A stretch of DNA of 64,000 nt. Source: Polynucleobacter sp. es-MAR-4. Lineage in GTDB: Bacteria; Pseudomonadota; Gammaproteobacteria; Burkholderiales; Burkholderiaceae. The stretch lies in assembly GCF_018882055.1 (NCBI RefSeq), contig NZ_JACVPF010000001.1:124001-188000 (forward strand), in the 5' to 3' direction. A program made the translations under genes and the position numbers. Each line of letters starts with the position of its first letter. The first letter of the stretch is position 1. The notes below the pieces were generated by a model, which worked only from the letters and a program-made list of their open reading frames with translations, had not been told where the DNA came from and made no database searches. Of this stretch, positions 54,894 through 64,000 are shown in pieces.

Positions 54894-55667
54894 TTATTTG
54901 GAAAGTTTCGGTAGCTTTTTAGAATTCGTAGGACACCCCAGGACAATATTAGGGTCGATCTTGAGGATTTTCTTATCCTTATTTGGATAATCGACGCGTG
55001 ACAATAGGTCAGCAATTAGATTGAGATGCGCAATTTTTTTGTCGTTTGCGCTAATGACAGTCCACGGTGCATCTGATGAGCTAGTTTGCTCAAGCATTTT
55101 ATCTCTGGCCTTAGAGTACGCATTCCACATCTTCTGCGCCTTCTGGTCAATAGGACTAATCTTCCACTGCTTCAAAGGATCTTTTTCTCGTTCTTTAAGT
55201 CTTTTGGCTTGCTCTTCCTTGGAGATATCTAGGTAGTACTTGATTATTTGAATATTGGATCTTACAAGTAGAGACTCGAAGTCATTTACTGTTGCCATGA
55301 ACAATTTGTATTGATCATCAGTGCAAAAGCCCATGACTTTTTCAACGCCGGCCCGGTTGTACCAACTGCGATTAAAAAGGACAGTTTCACCAGTTGATGG
55401 GAGTTGCGCAACATAGCGCTGAAAGTACCACTCGCGCTCTTCAAGCGAGGAGGGGGCGGCTAGCGCAACTACTTTCGTATCTCTAGGGCTTAAATTTTCA
55501 GTAACGCTTTTAATACTTCCATCTTTGCCCGCAGCATCACGCCCTTCAAAGATAACTAAGAGACGTTTACCTTTTTGAATAATGTGGCGCTGTAGTTTGA
55601 CCAATTCAATCTGAAGTAGTCGTAAGTCTGCCTCGTAAGTATCTTCGGAAATCAGTGATTTACTCAC
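54894..55667 (-). CDS. ppk2: Polyphosphate kinase 2 family protein (second copy)
   Basis: 257 residues from a GTG with AAGG 6-8 nt upstream. Walker A EGRDAAGKDG and the lid region REKDPLKQWKISPID are intact. The Walker B region reads LFNRSWYNRAGVE, with Asn where the first copy has Asp. It lacks the acidic N-terminal extension of the first copy. It follows the histone-like gene after 27 nt on the same strand, so the two are probably one operon. No convincing Pho box. Confidence 0.9.
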   Translation of the reverse strand: MSKSLISEDTYEADLRLLQIELVKLQRHIIQKGKRLLVIFEGRDAAGKDGSIKSVTENLSPRDTKVVALAAPSSLEEREWYFQRYVAQLPSTGETVLFNRSWYNRAGVEKVMGFCTDDQYKLFMATVNDFESLLVRSNIQIIKYYLDISKEEQAKRLKEREKDPLKQWKISPIDQKAQKMWNAYSKARDKMLEQTSSSDAPWTVISANDKKIAHLNLIADLLSRVDYPNKDKKILKIDPNIVLGCPTNSKKLPKLSK

Positions 55668-55685
55668 GGGCAGCCTTTAGGAATC

Positions 55686-55703
55686 ACTCAATGATTATTG
55701 AGT
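55686..55703 (-). other. Hairpin between the histone-like gene and ppk2
   Basis: ACTCAAT-GATT-ATTGAGT, a perfect 7-bp A/T-rich stem with a 4-nt loop, spanning the stop codon of the histone-like gene. With no T-tract on the minus strand it is unlikely to terminate; it could affect mRNA processing or the relative yield of the two proteins. Confidence 0.45.
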
Positions 55704-55985
55704 ATTTGTTGCAGGAGTAACTTTTTTAGCCGGAGCTCTTTTTACAGCCGCCTTTTTTGCAGGGGCCTTTTTAGCAACAACTTTCTTTGCCGGTGCTTTC
55801 TTCGCTGCTACTTTTTTAGCTGGAGTTTTTTTCGCAGCAGCTTTTTTTGCGGGTACTTTTTTAGCTGGAGTCTTTTTCTCTAGCTTATCCAATGCTTTTG
55901 CCAACTTGTCGATTAACTTCTCTCTTTCAGCTTCGAGCTTGTCTAGTTTTTTCAACAATTGCTTAACTATTTTTTTCTGACTCAT
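55695..55985 (-). CDS. Histone H1-like protein with KAPAKK repeats
   Basis: 96 residues. The first 38 form a Lys/Leu/Glu heptad-like segment (QLLKKLDKLEAEREKLIDKL), a probable coiled coil. The remainder is tandem AKKAPAKKV-type repeats rich in Lys, Ala and Pro, like the tails of AlgP, PhaF and eukaryotic H1. It should bind DNA or another polyanion such as polyphosphate. It lies directly upstream of ppk2 in the same orientation. Confidence 0.8.
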   Translation of the reverse strand: MSQKKIVKQLLKKLDKLEAEREKLIDKLAKALDKLEKKTPAKKVPAKKAAAKKTPAKKVAAKKAPAKKVVAKKAPAKKAAVKRAPAKKVTPATNTQ

Positions 55986-56130
55986 GATGTATTCCTTTAA
56001 AGAGAGTGCTTGTTGTTTAATTCATGTAATCGGCTGATGCCTACCTCTCGATCCTACGTTCTATTGAGTTCACTTTCAAGCGATTGTGACAGTCGAAGCC
56101 ATATTTAATTTGGTGCTACATTGAGACGGT

Positions 56131-57333
56131 ATGTTCAAGACTTTATTTTCTCTTCCGCGAACTGTATGGCTGATTGGCCTGATTAGTTTTGTGAATGATG
56201 CGGCAAGTGACATGCTTTATCCCTTGATGCCGCTATATCTTGCAACTGTGCTAATGGCAGGGCCAAAAGCGCTCGGTCTGATTGAGGGGGTCGCCGAGGC
56301 TAGCTCCAGCATCTTTAAATTGGTTTCGGGTGTGATTGTGGACCGCACTAAAAAAACCAAGCCTTGGATTGTGATTGGATATTTGTTGGCTGGTTTGGGT
56401 AGACCTTTAGTTGCTATTGCCAGCTCTTGGACTTGGGTGCTCTGTATTCGTTTTGCCGATCGATTGGGTAAGGGTTTAAGGACCTCCCCACGTGATGCCC
56501 TATTAGCTGATACTGTCCCACCAAATCAACGTGGGCTAACGTTTGGCTTGCATCGATCGATGGATAATGCGGGTGCGGTATTAGGCCCACTAATTGCAGC
56601 TTTTTTGCTTTCCATCCACATTCCATTGCGAGATATTTTTCTTTGGGCCACCATTCCTGGTGTCATCACTGTTGGCTTAGCTCTATGTCTGAGGGAGTCG
56701 CCTAGAGAAAGGGTGATTGTGCAGCCATTCTCATGGTCGCTGGAAGGCTTGTCGCCGCAATTTAAACGCTACATTTTGGTTGCTGGAATTTTTGCTCTAG
56801 CCAATTCATCTGATATGTTCCTATTACTCAGGGCTAGAGAGCTGGGCGTCCCTCAAGAGCAGATTCCTCTGCTTTGGGCTGCCATCTCCTTAATCACTAC
56901 TGTTTTTGGAACGCCGCTATCAGCGCTATCAGACAGATTTAGTCGCAAGAACTTTATCCTGATTGCTTGGTGTGCTTTTGCCTTTTTCTACATCGCCATG
57001 AGTTTTGCTGGAATCTCTTTGTGGATGCTCTTTGGCCTATTTGCTATCTATGGATTATTTAAGGCTGCGACTGAAGGTGTCGAGAAGGCGCTAGTAGCCG
57101 ACCTTGCTCCCAGGGGCATGACAGGCACTGCTTTTGGTTGGTTCAATCTGATTTCTGGTTTGATGTTATTGCCAGCATCTCTGATATTTGGCTGGCTTTA
57201 TGAATCATTTAACCCCAGTTATGCATTTTTGTTCTCTGGCTCATGTGCCGGCTTCGCCTTTTTATTGCTGGCTTTTTGGGTTTTCAAATCCCCAGAAACA
57301 CAAAACCCCAGACAGTTACCTCATCTGGGGTGA
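56131..57333 (+). CDS. MFS transporter
   Basis: 400 residues with about twelve membrane segments. Opening SFVNDAASDMLYPLMPLYL and the loop motif RFADRLGKGLRTSPRDALLAD fit the MFS subgroup often annotated as tetracycline- or bicyclomycin-like, without known substrate. A 7-bp inverted repeat (CCCCAGA/TCTGGGG) lies in its last codons. Confidence 0.85.
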   Translation: MFKTLFSLPRTVWLIGLISFVNDAASDMLYPLMPLYLATVLMAGPKALGLIEGVAEASSSIFKLVSGVIVDRTKKTKPWIVIGYLLAGLGRPLVAIASSWTWVLCIRFADRLGKGLRTSPRDALLADTVPPNQRGLTFGLHRSMDNAGAVLGPLIAAFLLSIHIPLRDIFLWATIPGVITVGLALCLRESPRERVIVQPFSWSLEGLSPQFKRYILVAGIFALANSSDMFLLLRARELGVPQEQIPLLWAAISLITTVFGTPLSALSDRFSRKNFILIAWCAFAFFYIAMSFAGISLWMLFGLFAIYGLFKAATEGVEKALVADLAPRGMTGTAFGWFNLISGLMLLPASLIFGWLYESFNPSYAFLFSGSCAGFAFLLLAFWVFKSPETQNPRQLPHLG

Positions 57334-57358
57334 TTGGGTGCCTATGGGCTTAGCGGAA

Positions 57359-57544
57359 TTATTCCGGGTGGAAGTTATTACTTGCCATAAAACTGATGGT
57401 GCGCTCAAAGCCCAAAATACGAATGTAACGCCAGGCGATATCGCGGTATTTGCTATCTAAATAGCCAATAGCGTCTTCAGGCGTCCTTTTGGACAAGTCG
57501 ATCTGTTGAATTGCACGGGCCCAACGTTTGAGTCTTGTTGACAT
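57359..57544 (-). CDS. Small hypothetical protein (61 residues)
   Basis: Start at 57544 because of GGAGG 8 nt upstream; an earlier in-frame ATG at 57574 would place that site inside the gene. The protein is basic and helical with aromatic residues (MSTRLKRWARAIQQIDLSK start) and no membrane segment. No family recognised. It is convergent with the MFS gene. Confidence 0.6.
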   Translation of the reverse strand: MSTRLKRWARAIQQIDLSKRTPEDAIGYLDSKYRDIAWRYIRILGFERTISFMASNNFHPE

Positions 57545-57657
57545 ATTTGTCACCTCCATGACCATACAACGCATGGAAAAGTGGCTGAGATGACAGGAAT
57601 ATGTAATATTTTTGAAGAAAACAGCAAAAAATACTTAAATCGATGCTTTTCTAGCTT

Positions 57658-58056
57658 TTAAGCTTGTTTTTCAAGCTCAGCCAGTTCCTTTTTAGCTGCT
57701 TTAGCCCGCGCTTTGATGGGTTTGAGGTAGATAAGTAGGCAAACAAAGGCAACGGTACCTAGGGCGGTTTCTAGGGCAGCCATCCAGAAATTGGCCCCCG
57801 TTTCCAGAATGCGGACCAATCCCTCGGTGATATAGAGCAAGACCAGCATGGAAGCCCATTGCATGGTGTAAACATTTCCTCTCCATAGGCCTGGAATGGC
57901 AAATAACAGAGGGATGGCTTTCAAAATAAGCCAAGAGCCCCCAGGTCTGAGGGGTGAGATAAACCATTCCCAAGCAATACACAGAATAAATAGATCTACA
58001 AAAGCTGCGGTAGCAATCAGCTGATAGGGATTTTTGGAGAGCCAGCTTTTGAGCAT
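57658..58056 (-). CDS. DUF2069 inner-membrane protein
   Basis: 132 residues with four membrane segments, LKAIPLLFAIPGLWRGNVYTMQW and the late LEKQA-type basic cytoplasmic tail, the DUF2069 pattern. It follows wrbA after 8 nt, an arrangement common in Burkholderiales. Function unknown. Confidence 0.82.
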   Translation of the reverse strand: MLKSWLSKNPYQLIATAAFVDLFILCIAWEWFISPLRPGGSWLILKAIPLLFAIPGLWRGNVYTMQWASMLVLLYITEGLVRILETGANFWMAALETALGTVAFVCLLIYLKPIKARAKAAKKELAELEKQA

Positions 58057-58064
58057 GAGTTACC

Positions 58065-58670
<606 letters not shown>

Positions 58671-58679
58671 TTATCTCTT

Positions 58680-59540
58680 ATGATATGGGCGATGCGCCTC
58701 ATTCAGAATCCTCAATTATGGCTCTCTCTTGGAAAAGAGATCTGGGAGCGCAATCGCGGTCAAAATCTCAAGCAAGTAGCGGCTAGTTTGGCCTTTACGA
58801 CTACGCTTGCCTTGGTCCCGATGTTGACCGTAGCCTCCATTTTGATTGGTTACCTACCCAGCGTGGTGCGGATTAAGTATGCCGTCCAGGCTTGGCTGCT
58901 TGATACCTATATGCCCGGTGGATTAAATCAGCAGGTCTTTAATTACCTCGATCAATTTTCAACCCAAGCTAAAGGTCTAACCTTGATTGGTTTGGCTGGT
59001 CTTGTGATCACTACGATTATGACCATGGCAGTGATTGAGAGCGCCTTCAATCAGATCTTTCGCGTTACCCAAAGTCGACCTATTCTGAAGAAGGTTGCGA
59101 TCTACTCTGCTGCAACTATCCTGGGCCCCATTCTGCTGGGTATTGGAACTTACTTGAGTGGTCTGTTGTTTAGTGCGGCAGAAGGCTGGACAGAGGCCTT
59201 GAGCTTTGGCTTAGGCTTGTTTGCAACAGTGGTACCGGTACTGTTGGCCATGTCGGTATTCTCGGTGGCTTACAAAATTCTTCCGTACGCCCAAATTCAG
59301 TGGCGCGATGCTTTGAGTGGTGCCTTCTTTGCCGCATTAACTTTTGAGTTAATGAAGTTTGGCTTCGGCCTCTTTTTGACTAACGTAGCCTTTTATAAAA
59401 CCGTTTATGGCGCCTTTGCTATTTTCCCTCTGGCGCTTATTTGGATCTACCTCACATGGTGGATTACCTTGGCTGGCGCCGTCCTGGTTGCGAACCTGCC
59501 GGATATTCGGAGTGGGGTAGTTAGGGTTATTCGTTACTGA
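58680..59540 (+). CDS. YihY/UPF0761 family inner-membrane protein
   Basis: About 286 residues from ATG 58680, or 282 from ATG 58692; the TTG at 58653 would overlap wrbA. Six membrane segments and the family motif AASLAFTTTLALVPMLTV. Once misnamed ribonuclease BN; the function is unknown. Ends 77 nt before the CBS gene. Confidence 0.86.
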   Translation: MIWAMRLIQNPQLWLSLGKEIWERNRGQNLKQVAASLAFTTTLALVPMLTVASILIGYLPSVVRIKYAVQAWLLDTYMPGGLNQQVFNYLDQFSTQAKGLTLIGLAGLVITTIMTMAVIESAFNQIFRVTQSRPILKKVAIYSAATILGPILLGIGTYLSGLLFSAAEGWTEALSFGLGLFATVVPVLLAMSVFSVAYKILPYAQIQWRDALSGAFFAALTFELMKFGFGLFLTNVAFYKTVYGAFAIFPLALIWIYLTWWITLAGAVLVANLPDIRSGVVRVIRY

Positions 59541-59617
59541 AATGTCTTAATTGACTCTTGATTCCCTTGGGGCTTGAGAATATATTGTCCTTATAAGAAC
59601 TTATTGCTGGAGACCAA

Positions 59618-60073
59618 ATGAAGGTTTGTGACATATTGCGCGTAAAGGGCAGCACACTATTTACAGTGGCGCCGGACACTGCTTTGCAAACTGCCGTCTT
59701 GGTGATGAGCGAGCATGACATTGGCTCCTTAGTAGTAATGGAGTACGACAAGCTCGTAGGTATTCTGACTTTCCGCGAGGTGATTGCTGCATTGGCTAAA
59801 CACCATGGCAAATTAGATGACCTTAAGGTTCAAAGCGTTATGAATGCCAAGCCGCTCACTTGCAATATGGAAACTGAGATTGATGAGGTTCGTCGGATGA
59901 TGCTGGTTGAACATGCCCGCTATCTGCCAGTGATTGATCAAAAAATGTTGATGGGCGTGATTTCTTTCTATGATGTGGCCAAATCAGTAGTTGAGGCCCA
60001 GGACTTTGAGAACACGATGCTCAAGGCTTATATCCGCGATTGGCCAGAAGAGGCTGAAAAGGCACCCCCTTAA
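59618..60073 (+). CDS. CBS-domain pair protein
   Basis: 151 residues made of two CBS domains (MSEHDIGSLVVMEYDKLVGILTFREV and, in the second, LPVIDQKMLMGVISFYDV; quoted here as key parts). Stand-alone CBS pairs bind adenine nucleotides or NADH and are thought to sense energy state. Good GGAG ribosome binding site. Confidence 0.88.
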   Translation: MKVCDILRVKGSTLFTVAPDTALQTAVLVMSEHDIGSLVVMEYDKLVGILTFREVIAALAKHHGKLDDLKVQSVMNAKPLTCNMETEIDEVRRMMLVEHARYLPVIDQKMLMGVISFYDVAKSVVEAQDFENTMLKAYIRDWPEEAEKAPP

Positions 60074-60115
60074 GCGGCCTAGCCTGATAGCCCTGACAAA
60101 TGACATAATGTCGAT

Positions 60116-61231
60116 ATGTCAGGAAATACATTAGGCCTCCTTTTTACTGTCACCACTTTTGGTGAATCCCATGGTCCCGCGATCGGCGCTGTTGTTGACG
60201 GCTGCCCTCCGGGTATGTCTCTTTGCGAAGCAGATTTGCAGATTGATTTAGATCGCCGCAAGCCAGGAACTTCGCGTCATGTGACTCAGCGTCAAGAAGC
60301 CGATCGGGTTGAGATTCTGTCTGGCGTTTACGAGGGCAAAACAACTGGTGCGCCAATTGGTCTACTCATACGCAATACAGACCAACGTAGCCAAGATTAC
60401 GGCAACATCCTGCAAACATTTAGACCTGGCCATGCTGACTACGCTTATCACTACAAGTATGGTTTGCGTGATCCTCGCGGTGGTGGCCGTTCTTCAGCAA
60501 GATTGACTGCGCCTGTCGTAGCTGCAGCGGCGATTGCCAAGAAGTGGCTCAAAGAGCAATATGGGACTGAGTTTTACGGCTACATGAGCCAGCTCGGTGA
60601 AATCGAAATTCCGTTTCAAGATGCGGCGCTCATTGAGAGCAACCCATTCTTTGCTGCCAATGCCGATATCGTTCCCCAGTTAGAGGCCTATATGGATGCG
60701 CTGCGCAAAGCAGGGGATTCTTGTGGTGCAAAGATTGAGGTGCGGGCGCGCAATGTTCCTATTGGATTGGGCGAACCTTTATTTGATAAGTTGGATGCGG
60801 ATATTGCACATGCCATGATGGGCATTAATGCGGTCAAGGGTGTAGAGATTGGTGCTGGCTTTAAATCAGTGGCGCAACGTGGCAGTGAGCATGGTGATGA
60901 GCTTCATCCCGATGGTTTTGCTAGCAACCATAGTGGCGGCACCTTAGGCGGTATTAGCACCGGTCAAGATTTGCGCGTATCGATTGCTATCAAGCCAACC
61001 TCAAGCATCCTGAGTCCAAAACAGTCGGTTGATTTAGACGGTAAACCAATTACAGTGCAAACCAAAGGTCGTCATGACCCTTGTGTTGGTATTCGTGCAA
61101 CCCCTATAGCTGAAGCGTTGCTAGCTTTAGTGTTGATTGATCATGCTTTGCGTCATCGTGCTCAGTGTGGTGATGTGAAGCATGCCATTCCGCCAATACC
61201 TGCAGCGCGTCCTGGTTCAGTAACAGATTAA
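60116..61231 (+). CDS. aroC: Chorismate synthase
   Basis: 371 residues. [20 protein letters not shown] at the N terminus, the [17 protein letters not shown] stretch and [21 protein letters not shown] late in the protein (given as key parts) are the family signatures. It converts EPSP to chorismate with reduced FMN, the last step of the shikimate pathway. Confidence 0.97.
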   Translation: MSGNTLGLLFTVTTFGESHGPAIGAVVDGCPPGMSLCEADLQIDLDRRKPGTSRHVTQRQEADRVEILSGVYEGKTTGAPIGLLIRNTDQRSQDYGNILQTFRPGHADYAYHYKYGLRDPRGGGRSSARLTAPVVAAAAIAKKWLKEQYGTEFYGYMSQLGEIEIPFQDAALIESNPFFAANADIVPQLEAYMDALRKAGDSCGAKIEVRARNVPIGLGEPLFDKLDADIAHAMMGINAVKGVEIGAGFKSVAQRGSEHGDELHPDGFASNHSGGTLGGISTGQDLRVSIAIKPTSSILSPKQSVDLDGKPITVQTKGRHDPCVGIRATPIAEALLALVLIDHALRHRAQCGDVKHAIPPIPAARPGSVTD

Positions 61232-61246
61232 TTTAAGAAAAAGAAA

Positions 61247-62404
61247 ATGACACCTTCAGTGCGTTGGGCCTTCGGGTCCTTTTTCTTTTTATATTTCGCT
61301 TACGTTGGCTTAGTTTCACCATACGCAAGCCTCTTTTTTCTCGATCGAGGTTTTAGCGTTATCGAGATCGCAGTCTTGATGTCCATGCTACAAATTACAC
61401 GCATAGTCGGACCATTCTCATGGGGCTGGTTATCTGACTACCTATCTGATCGCATTGGCATTATTCGTTTCTGCGCTTGCTTAGCGGCAGTTACTTTCTT
61501 ATGCATCTTTTTTCTCCAAAGTTATATTGCATTCTTTATTTGGATGTTTGTACTGCACACCATTCTTAGTAGCTTGATGCCCTTGGGTGAGTCAGCCACA
61601 GTACATGCCTTATTTAAAGATAATTCTTTTGATAAGCGTTATGGTCGTTTACGTTTATGGGGCTCAATCGGTTTTATCGCAATGGTCTTATTTGCTGGGG
61701 AGTTATTTCAGCGCAAAGGCATTGAGCTATATCCCATAGTTGGCGCAGTGATTCTGACCTTCTTGGCGCTGGTTACCTTTCGTTTGCATGAACCCAAAAT
61801 GGAACGTCGCAAGATGGTCAAGGGGGAGCTCCTGATTGTTTTGTTTAATCCGGATGTGCGTTGGTTCTTGCTCTCCGGATTTTTTATGATCTTTGCACAT
61901 GCGGCTTTGTATGTGTTCTATTCACTCTACCTAGCCAATCTGGGCTACGACAAATTCCAGATTGGTTTGTTCTGGGCGCTAGGCGTAGCGGCTGAAGTGA
62001 TCTTCTTTTATTACCAAAGTAAAGTGCTAAGTCGATTGGATCCTGAAGTCGTTTTGCAAATTGCTTTTGGTATAGGCGTATTTCGATTTATCTTAATTGC
62101 ATTTTTCCCTGTTACTTGGGTGCTGATTCTGGCTCAGCTCATGCATGCAGGTACATTTGGCGCCCACCATAGTGCAGCCACCAAGCTATTGCAACGCTGG
62201 TTTACTGGACCATTGCAAGCGCGAGGGCAGGCCTTAATGGCAACGGTATCTTATGGCCTGGGTGGAACGCTAGGTGGCTTGGTTGCGGGCTGGCTCTGGG
62301 AGGCTTCCCAGCCGCGCAATGTGTTTGTGATGGCTGCTTTAGCCTGCGGTCTAGCGGGTATGGCGATTGGGAAGCTACGTCCCCGTCGCTACCCAGCTAG
62401 ATAA
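61247..62404 (+). CDS. MFS transporter, HcaT/PPP-like
   Basis: 385 residues, about twelve membrane segments. The SPYASLFFLDRGFS start and GWLSDYLSDR loop resemble the 3-phenylpropionate transporter-like MFS group. The substrate is unknown. It follows aroC after 15 nt and may be co-transcribed; it is convergent with the ETF-QO gene. Confidence 0.83.
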   Translation: MTPSVRWAFGSFFFLYFAYVGLVSPYASLFFLDRGFSVIEIAVLMSMLQITRIVGPFSWGWLSDYLSDRIGIIRFCACLAAVTFLCIFFLQSYIAFFIWMFVLHTILSSLMPLGESATVHALFKDNSFDKRYGRLRLWGSIGFIAMVLFAGELFQRKGIELYPIVGAVILTFLALVTFRLHEPKMERRKMVKGELLIVLFNPDVRWFLLSGFFMIFAHAALYVFYSLYLANLGYDKFQIGLFWALGVAAEVIFFYYQSKVLSRLDPEVVLQIAFGIGVFRFILIAFFPVTWVLILAQLMHAGTFGAHHSAATKLLQRWFTGPLQARGQALMATVSYGLGGTLGGLVAGWLWEASQPRNVFVMAALACGLAGMAIGKLRPRRYPAR

Positions 62405-62419
62405 TGAACGCGATTGCCT

Positions 62420-64000
62420 TTACATTGATCCGTAGTTAGGGCCACCACCACCTTCTGGGGTAATCCAAATAATGTTTTGGCTTGGATCCTTGATGTCACA
62501 AGTTTTGCAGTGGACACAGTTTTGCGAATTGATTTGCAACTGAGGCTGCCCATCTTTTTCTACGTATTCATAAACTCCAGCAGGGCAGTAACGTTGTTCT
62601 GGACCTGCATAAGTCTTGAGATTCAGGTTCACCGGTACTGATGTATCTTTTAAAGTGAGGTGAATTGGTTGATTCTCAGCATGATTCGTATTGGAAATAA
62701 ATACGGATGAGAGTCGATCAAAAGTTATCTTGCCATCCGGCTTTGGGTAGTCAATCGGCTGATGCTGTGCTGCCGGCTCTAAGCATTCATGATCAGCATG
62801 CTTTAAATGAATAGTCCAAGGCATGTTGCCGCCCAGAAGCTTTTGCTCTAAACCAACCATCAGGGTTCCGAGATACAGTCCTTTAGACATCCATGGCTTA
62901 AAGTTGCGTGCTTGACTGAGCTCGGTATGTAGCCAGCTATTTTTAAAGGCGCTTGGATAGGCAGCCAATACATCAGCAGAGCGATTCTCAGCAAGCGCAG
63001 CTACCGCAGCTTCAGCGGCAAGCATGCCCGTCTTAATGGCCGCATGACTTCCTTTAATGCGTGATGCATTTAGGAAACCAGCATCACAACCAATCAATGC
63101 GCCGCCAGGGAAAACAGTCTTAGGTAAGCTATTTAAGCCGCCAGCTGTGAGTGCTCGAGCGCCGTAGGCAAGACGTTTGCCGCCTTCAAAGGTTTCGCGA
63201 ATCTTTGGATGCAACTTATAGCGCTGAAATTCTTCAAAAGGAGAGAGGTAGGGGTTCTTATATGAAAGGCCTACTACCAGACCTACTGCAACTTTGTTAT
63301 CGCCTAAGTGGTACAAGAATGAGCCGCCATAGGTATCGCTCTCTAAGGGCCAGCCTGCGGTATGAACTACCAATCCAGGCTTGCTCTTGGAGGGTTCTAC
63401 TTCCCATAACTCTTTAATGCCAATACCGTAGCTTTGTGGGTCAACATCTTTATCTAAAGAAAACTTAGCAATCAGTTGTTTGCCTAAGTGACCGCGTGAA
63501 CCCTCGGCGAACAGGGTGTACTTAGCACGCAACTCCATGCCGAGTTGAAATTGATCGGTAGGTTGACCATCTTTATCCAGACCCATTGCGCCAGTAATGA
63601 CGCCACAAACTGCGCCTTGGTCGTTATATAGAATTTCTGCAGCTGGAAATCCAGGAAATATTTCAACGCCGAGATTCTCGGCTTGCTGACCAAGCCAGCG
63701 AGTCACATTAGCTAGGCTGACGATATAGTTACCCTCATTCTTAAAGCAATGGGGCAGCATCCAATTTGGAACTTGAAACGAATTCTCTTTTGTTAAAAAT
63801 AAAAACTGGTCTTGAGTCACTTCAGTATCTAGTGGTGCACCCAGCTCCTTCCAGTTGGGGAACAGCTCAGTGAGAGCCTTAGGATCCATAACTGCGCCAG
63901 AAAGGATATGTGCGCCAATCTCCGATCCTTTTTCCAAAACGCAGACACTGATTTCTTTGCCTGATTCAGTTGCAAGCTGTTTTGCTTTAATCGCTGCGGA
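62420..64000 (-). CDS. Electron transfer flavoprotein-ubiquinone oxidoreductase (5' part beyond window)
   Basis: The frame is open to the window edge, so the start lies outside. Visible are part of the FAD domain (VCVLEKGSEIGAHILSG), the GCDAGFLNASRIKGSHAAIK region and the C-terminal 4Fe-4S site with CVHCKTCDIKDP and the GGGGPNYGSM end. It passes electrons from ETF, reduced by acyl-CoA and other dehydrogenases, to ubiquinone at the inner membrane. Confidence 0.94.
   Translation of the reverse strand, partial: SAAIKAKQLATESGKEISVCVLEKGSEIGAHILSGAVMDPKALTELFPNWKELGAPLDTEVTQDQFLFLTKENSFQVPNWMLPHCFKNEGNYIVSLANVTRWLGQQAENLGVEIFPGFPAAEILYNDQGAVCGVITGAMGLDKDGQPTDQFQLGMELRAKYTLFAEGSRGHLGKQLIAKFSLDKDVDPQSYGIGIKELWEVEPSKSKPGLVVHTAGWPLESDTYGGSFLYHLGDNKVAVGLVVGLSYKNPYLSPFEEFQRYKLHPKIRETFEGGKRLAYGARALTAGGLNSLPKTVFPGGALIGCDAGFLNASRIKGSHAAIKTGMLAAEAAVAALAENRSADVLAAYPSAFKNSWLHTELSQARNFKPWMSKGLYLGTLMVGLEQKLLGGNMPWTIHLKHADHECLEPAAQHQPIDYPKPDGKITFDRLSSVFISNTNHAENQPIHLTLKDTSVPVNLNLKTYAGPEQRYCPAGVYEYVEKDGQPQLQINSQNCVHCKTCDIKDPSQNIIWITPEGGGGPNYGSM

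Noticed and set aside
56075..56092. CTGTCACAATCGCTTGAA on the minus strand upstream of the histone-like gene as a sixth Pho box
   Set aside because: Only the first half site fits (second half 2 of 5) and no -10 at 10 nt; not enough to claim PhoB control of the histone-ppk2 pair.
57307..57330. CCCCAGA/TCTGGGG at the end of the MFS gene as a terminator
   Set aside because: Within the last codons, 10-nt loop, no T-tract after it.

Overview
The window reads as an ordinary chromosomal stretch of a free-living betaproteobacterium of the Burkholderiaceae, most likely Polynucleobacter or a close relative. The evidence is the moderate GC content, the protein sequences, and conserved Burkholderiales blocks: methyltransferase-rnhA-dnaQ, carA-carB-greA, yhbY/rlmE-ftsH-folP-glmM running into pstSCAB-phoU-phoB-phoR. 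I see no insertion sequence, prophage, CRISPR array or integrase.

Layout. 0-3 kb: end of an old-yellow-enzyme reductase, an SprT-like protease and a tartrate/D-malate-type dehydrogenase. 2.6-9.2 kb (minus): methyltransferase, rnhA, an RND efflux pair and dnaQ. 9.2-13.3 kb: gloB, mltD, prpE. 13.5-24.8 kb: carA, carB, greA, a DUF4149 protein, yhbY-like, rlmE, ftsH, folP, glmM. 24.8-31.5 kb: the complete phosphate uptake and sensing operon pstSCAB-phoU-phoB-phoR behind a clear Pho box. 31.5-42.1 kb: small proteins, a CorA-family transporter, an outer-membrane protein, an ArsC-type reductase, an alkaline phosphatase, mgtC, an alpha/beta hydrolase, a secreted metallophosphoesterase and ppx. 42.1-47.2 kb: a lipid-remodelling cluster (OlsB-like, DgkA, Agt-like glycosyltransferase, PlcP-like phospholipase C, OlsA/PlsC-like acyltransferase) and a first PPK2. 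47.2-49.2 kb: a CYTH-like protein and a split chromate transporter. 49.2-52 kb: a TonB receptor with its partner and tRNA-Pro and tRNA-Arg. 52-64 kb: mixed housekeeping genes, including a histone-H1-like protein next to a second PPK2, then wrbA, yihY, a CBS protein, aroC, an MFS transporter and the C-terminal part of ETF:quinone oxidoreductase.

The most interesting reading is that 24.8-47.2 kb is a phosphorus-starvation island. By eye I find five sites of the form TGTCA-N6-TGTCA (11-bp period), upstream of pstS, the alkaline phosphatase, the hypothetical/metallophosphoesterase pair, plcP and ppk2. Four of them sit exactly 10 nt before a plausible -10 element. Together the genes would sense and import phosphate, release it from organic esters, strip phosphate from membrane phospholipids and replace them with glycolipids and ornithine lipids, and store or mobilise polyphosphate. 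The histone-like gene with the second PPK2, and the CYTH-like gene after the first PPK2, look like additional and poorly described parts of polyphosphate biology. The functional links are inferred from family resemblance and context; nothing was searched or computed.
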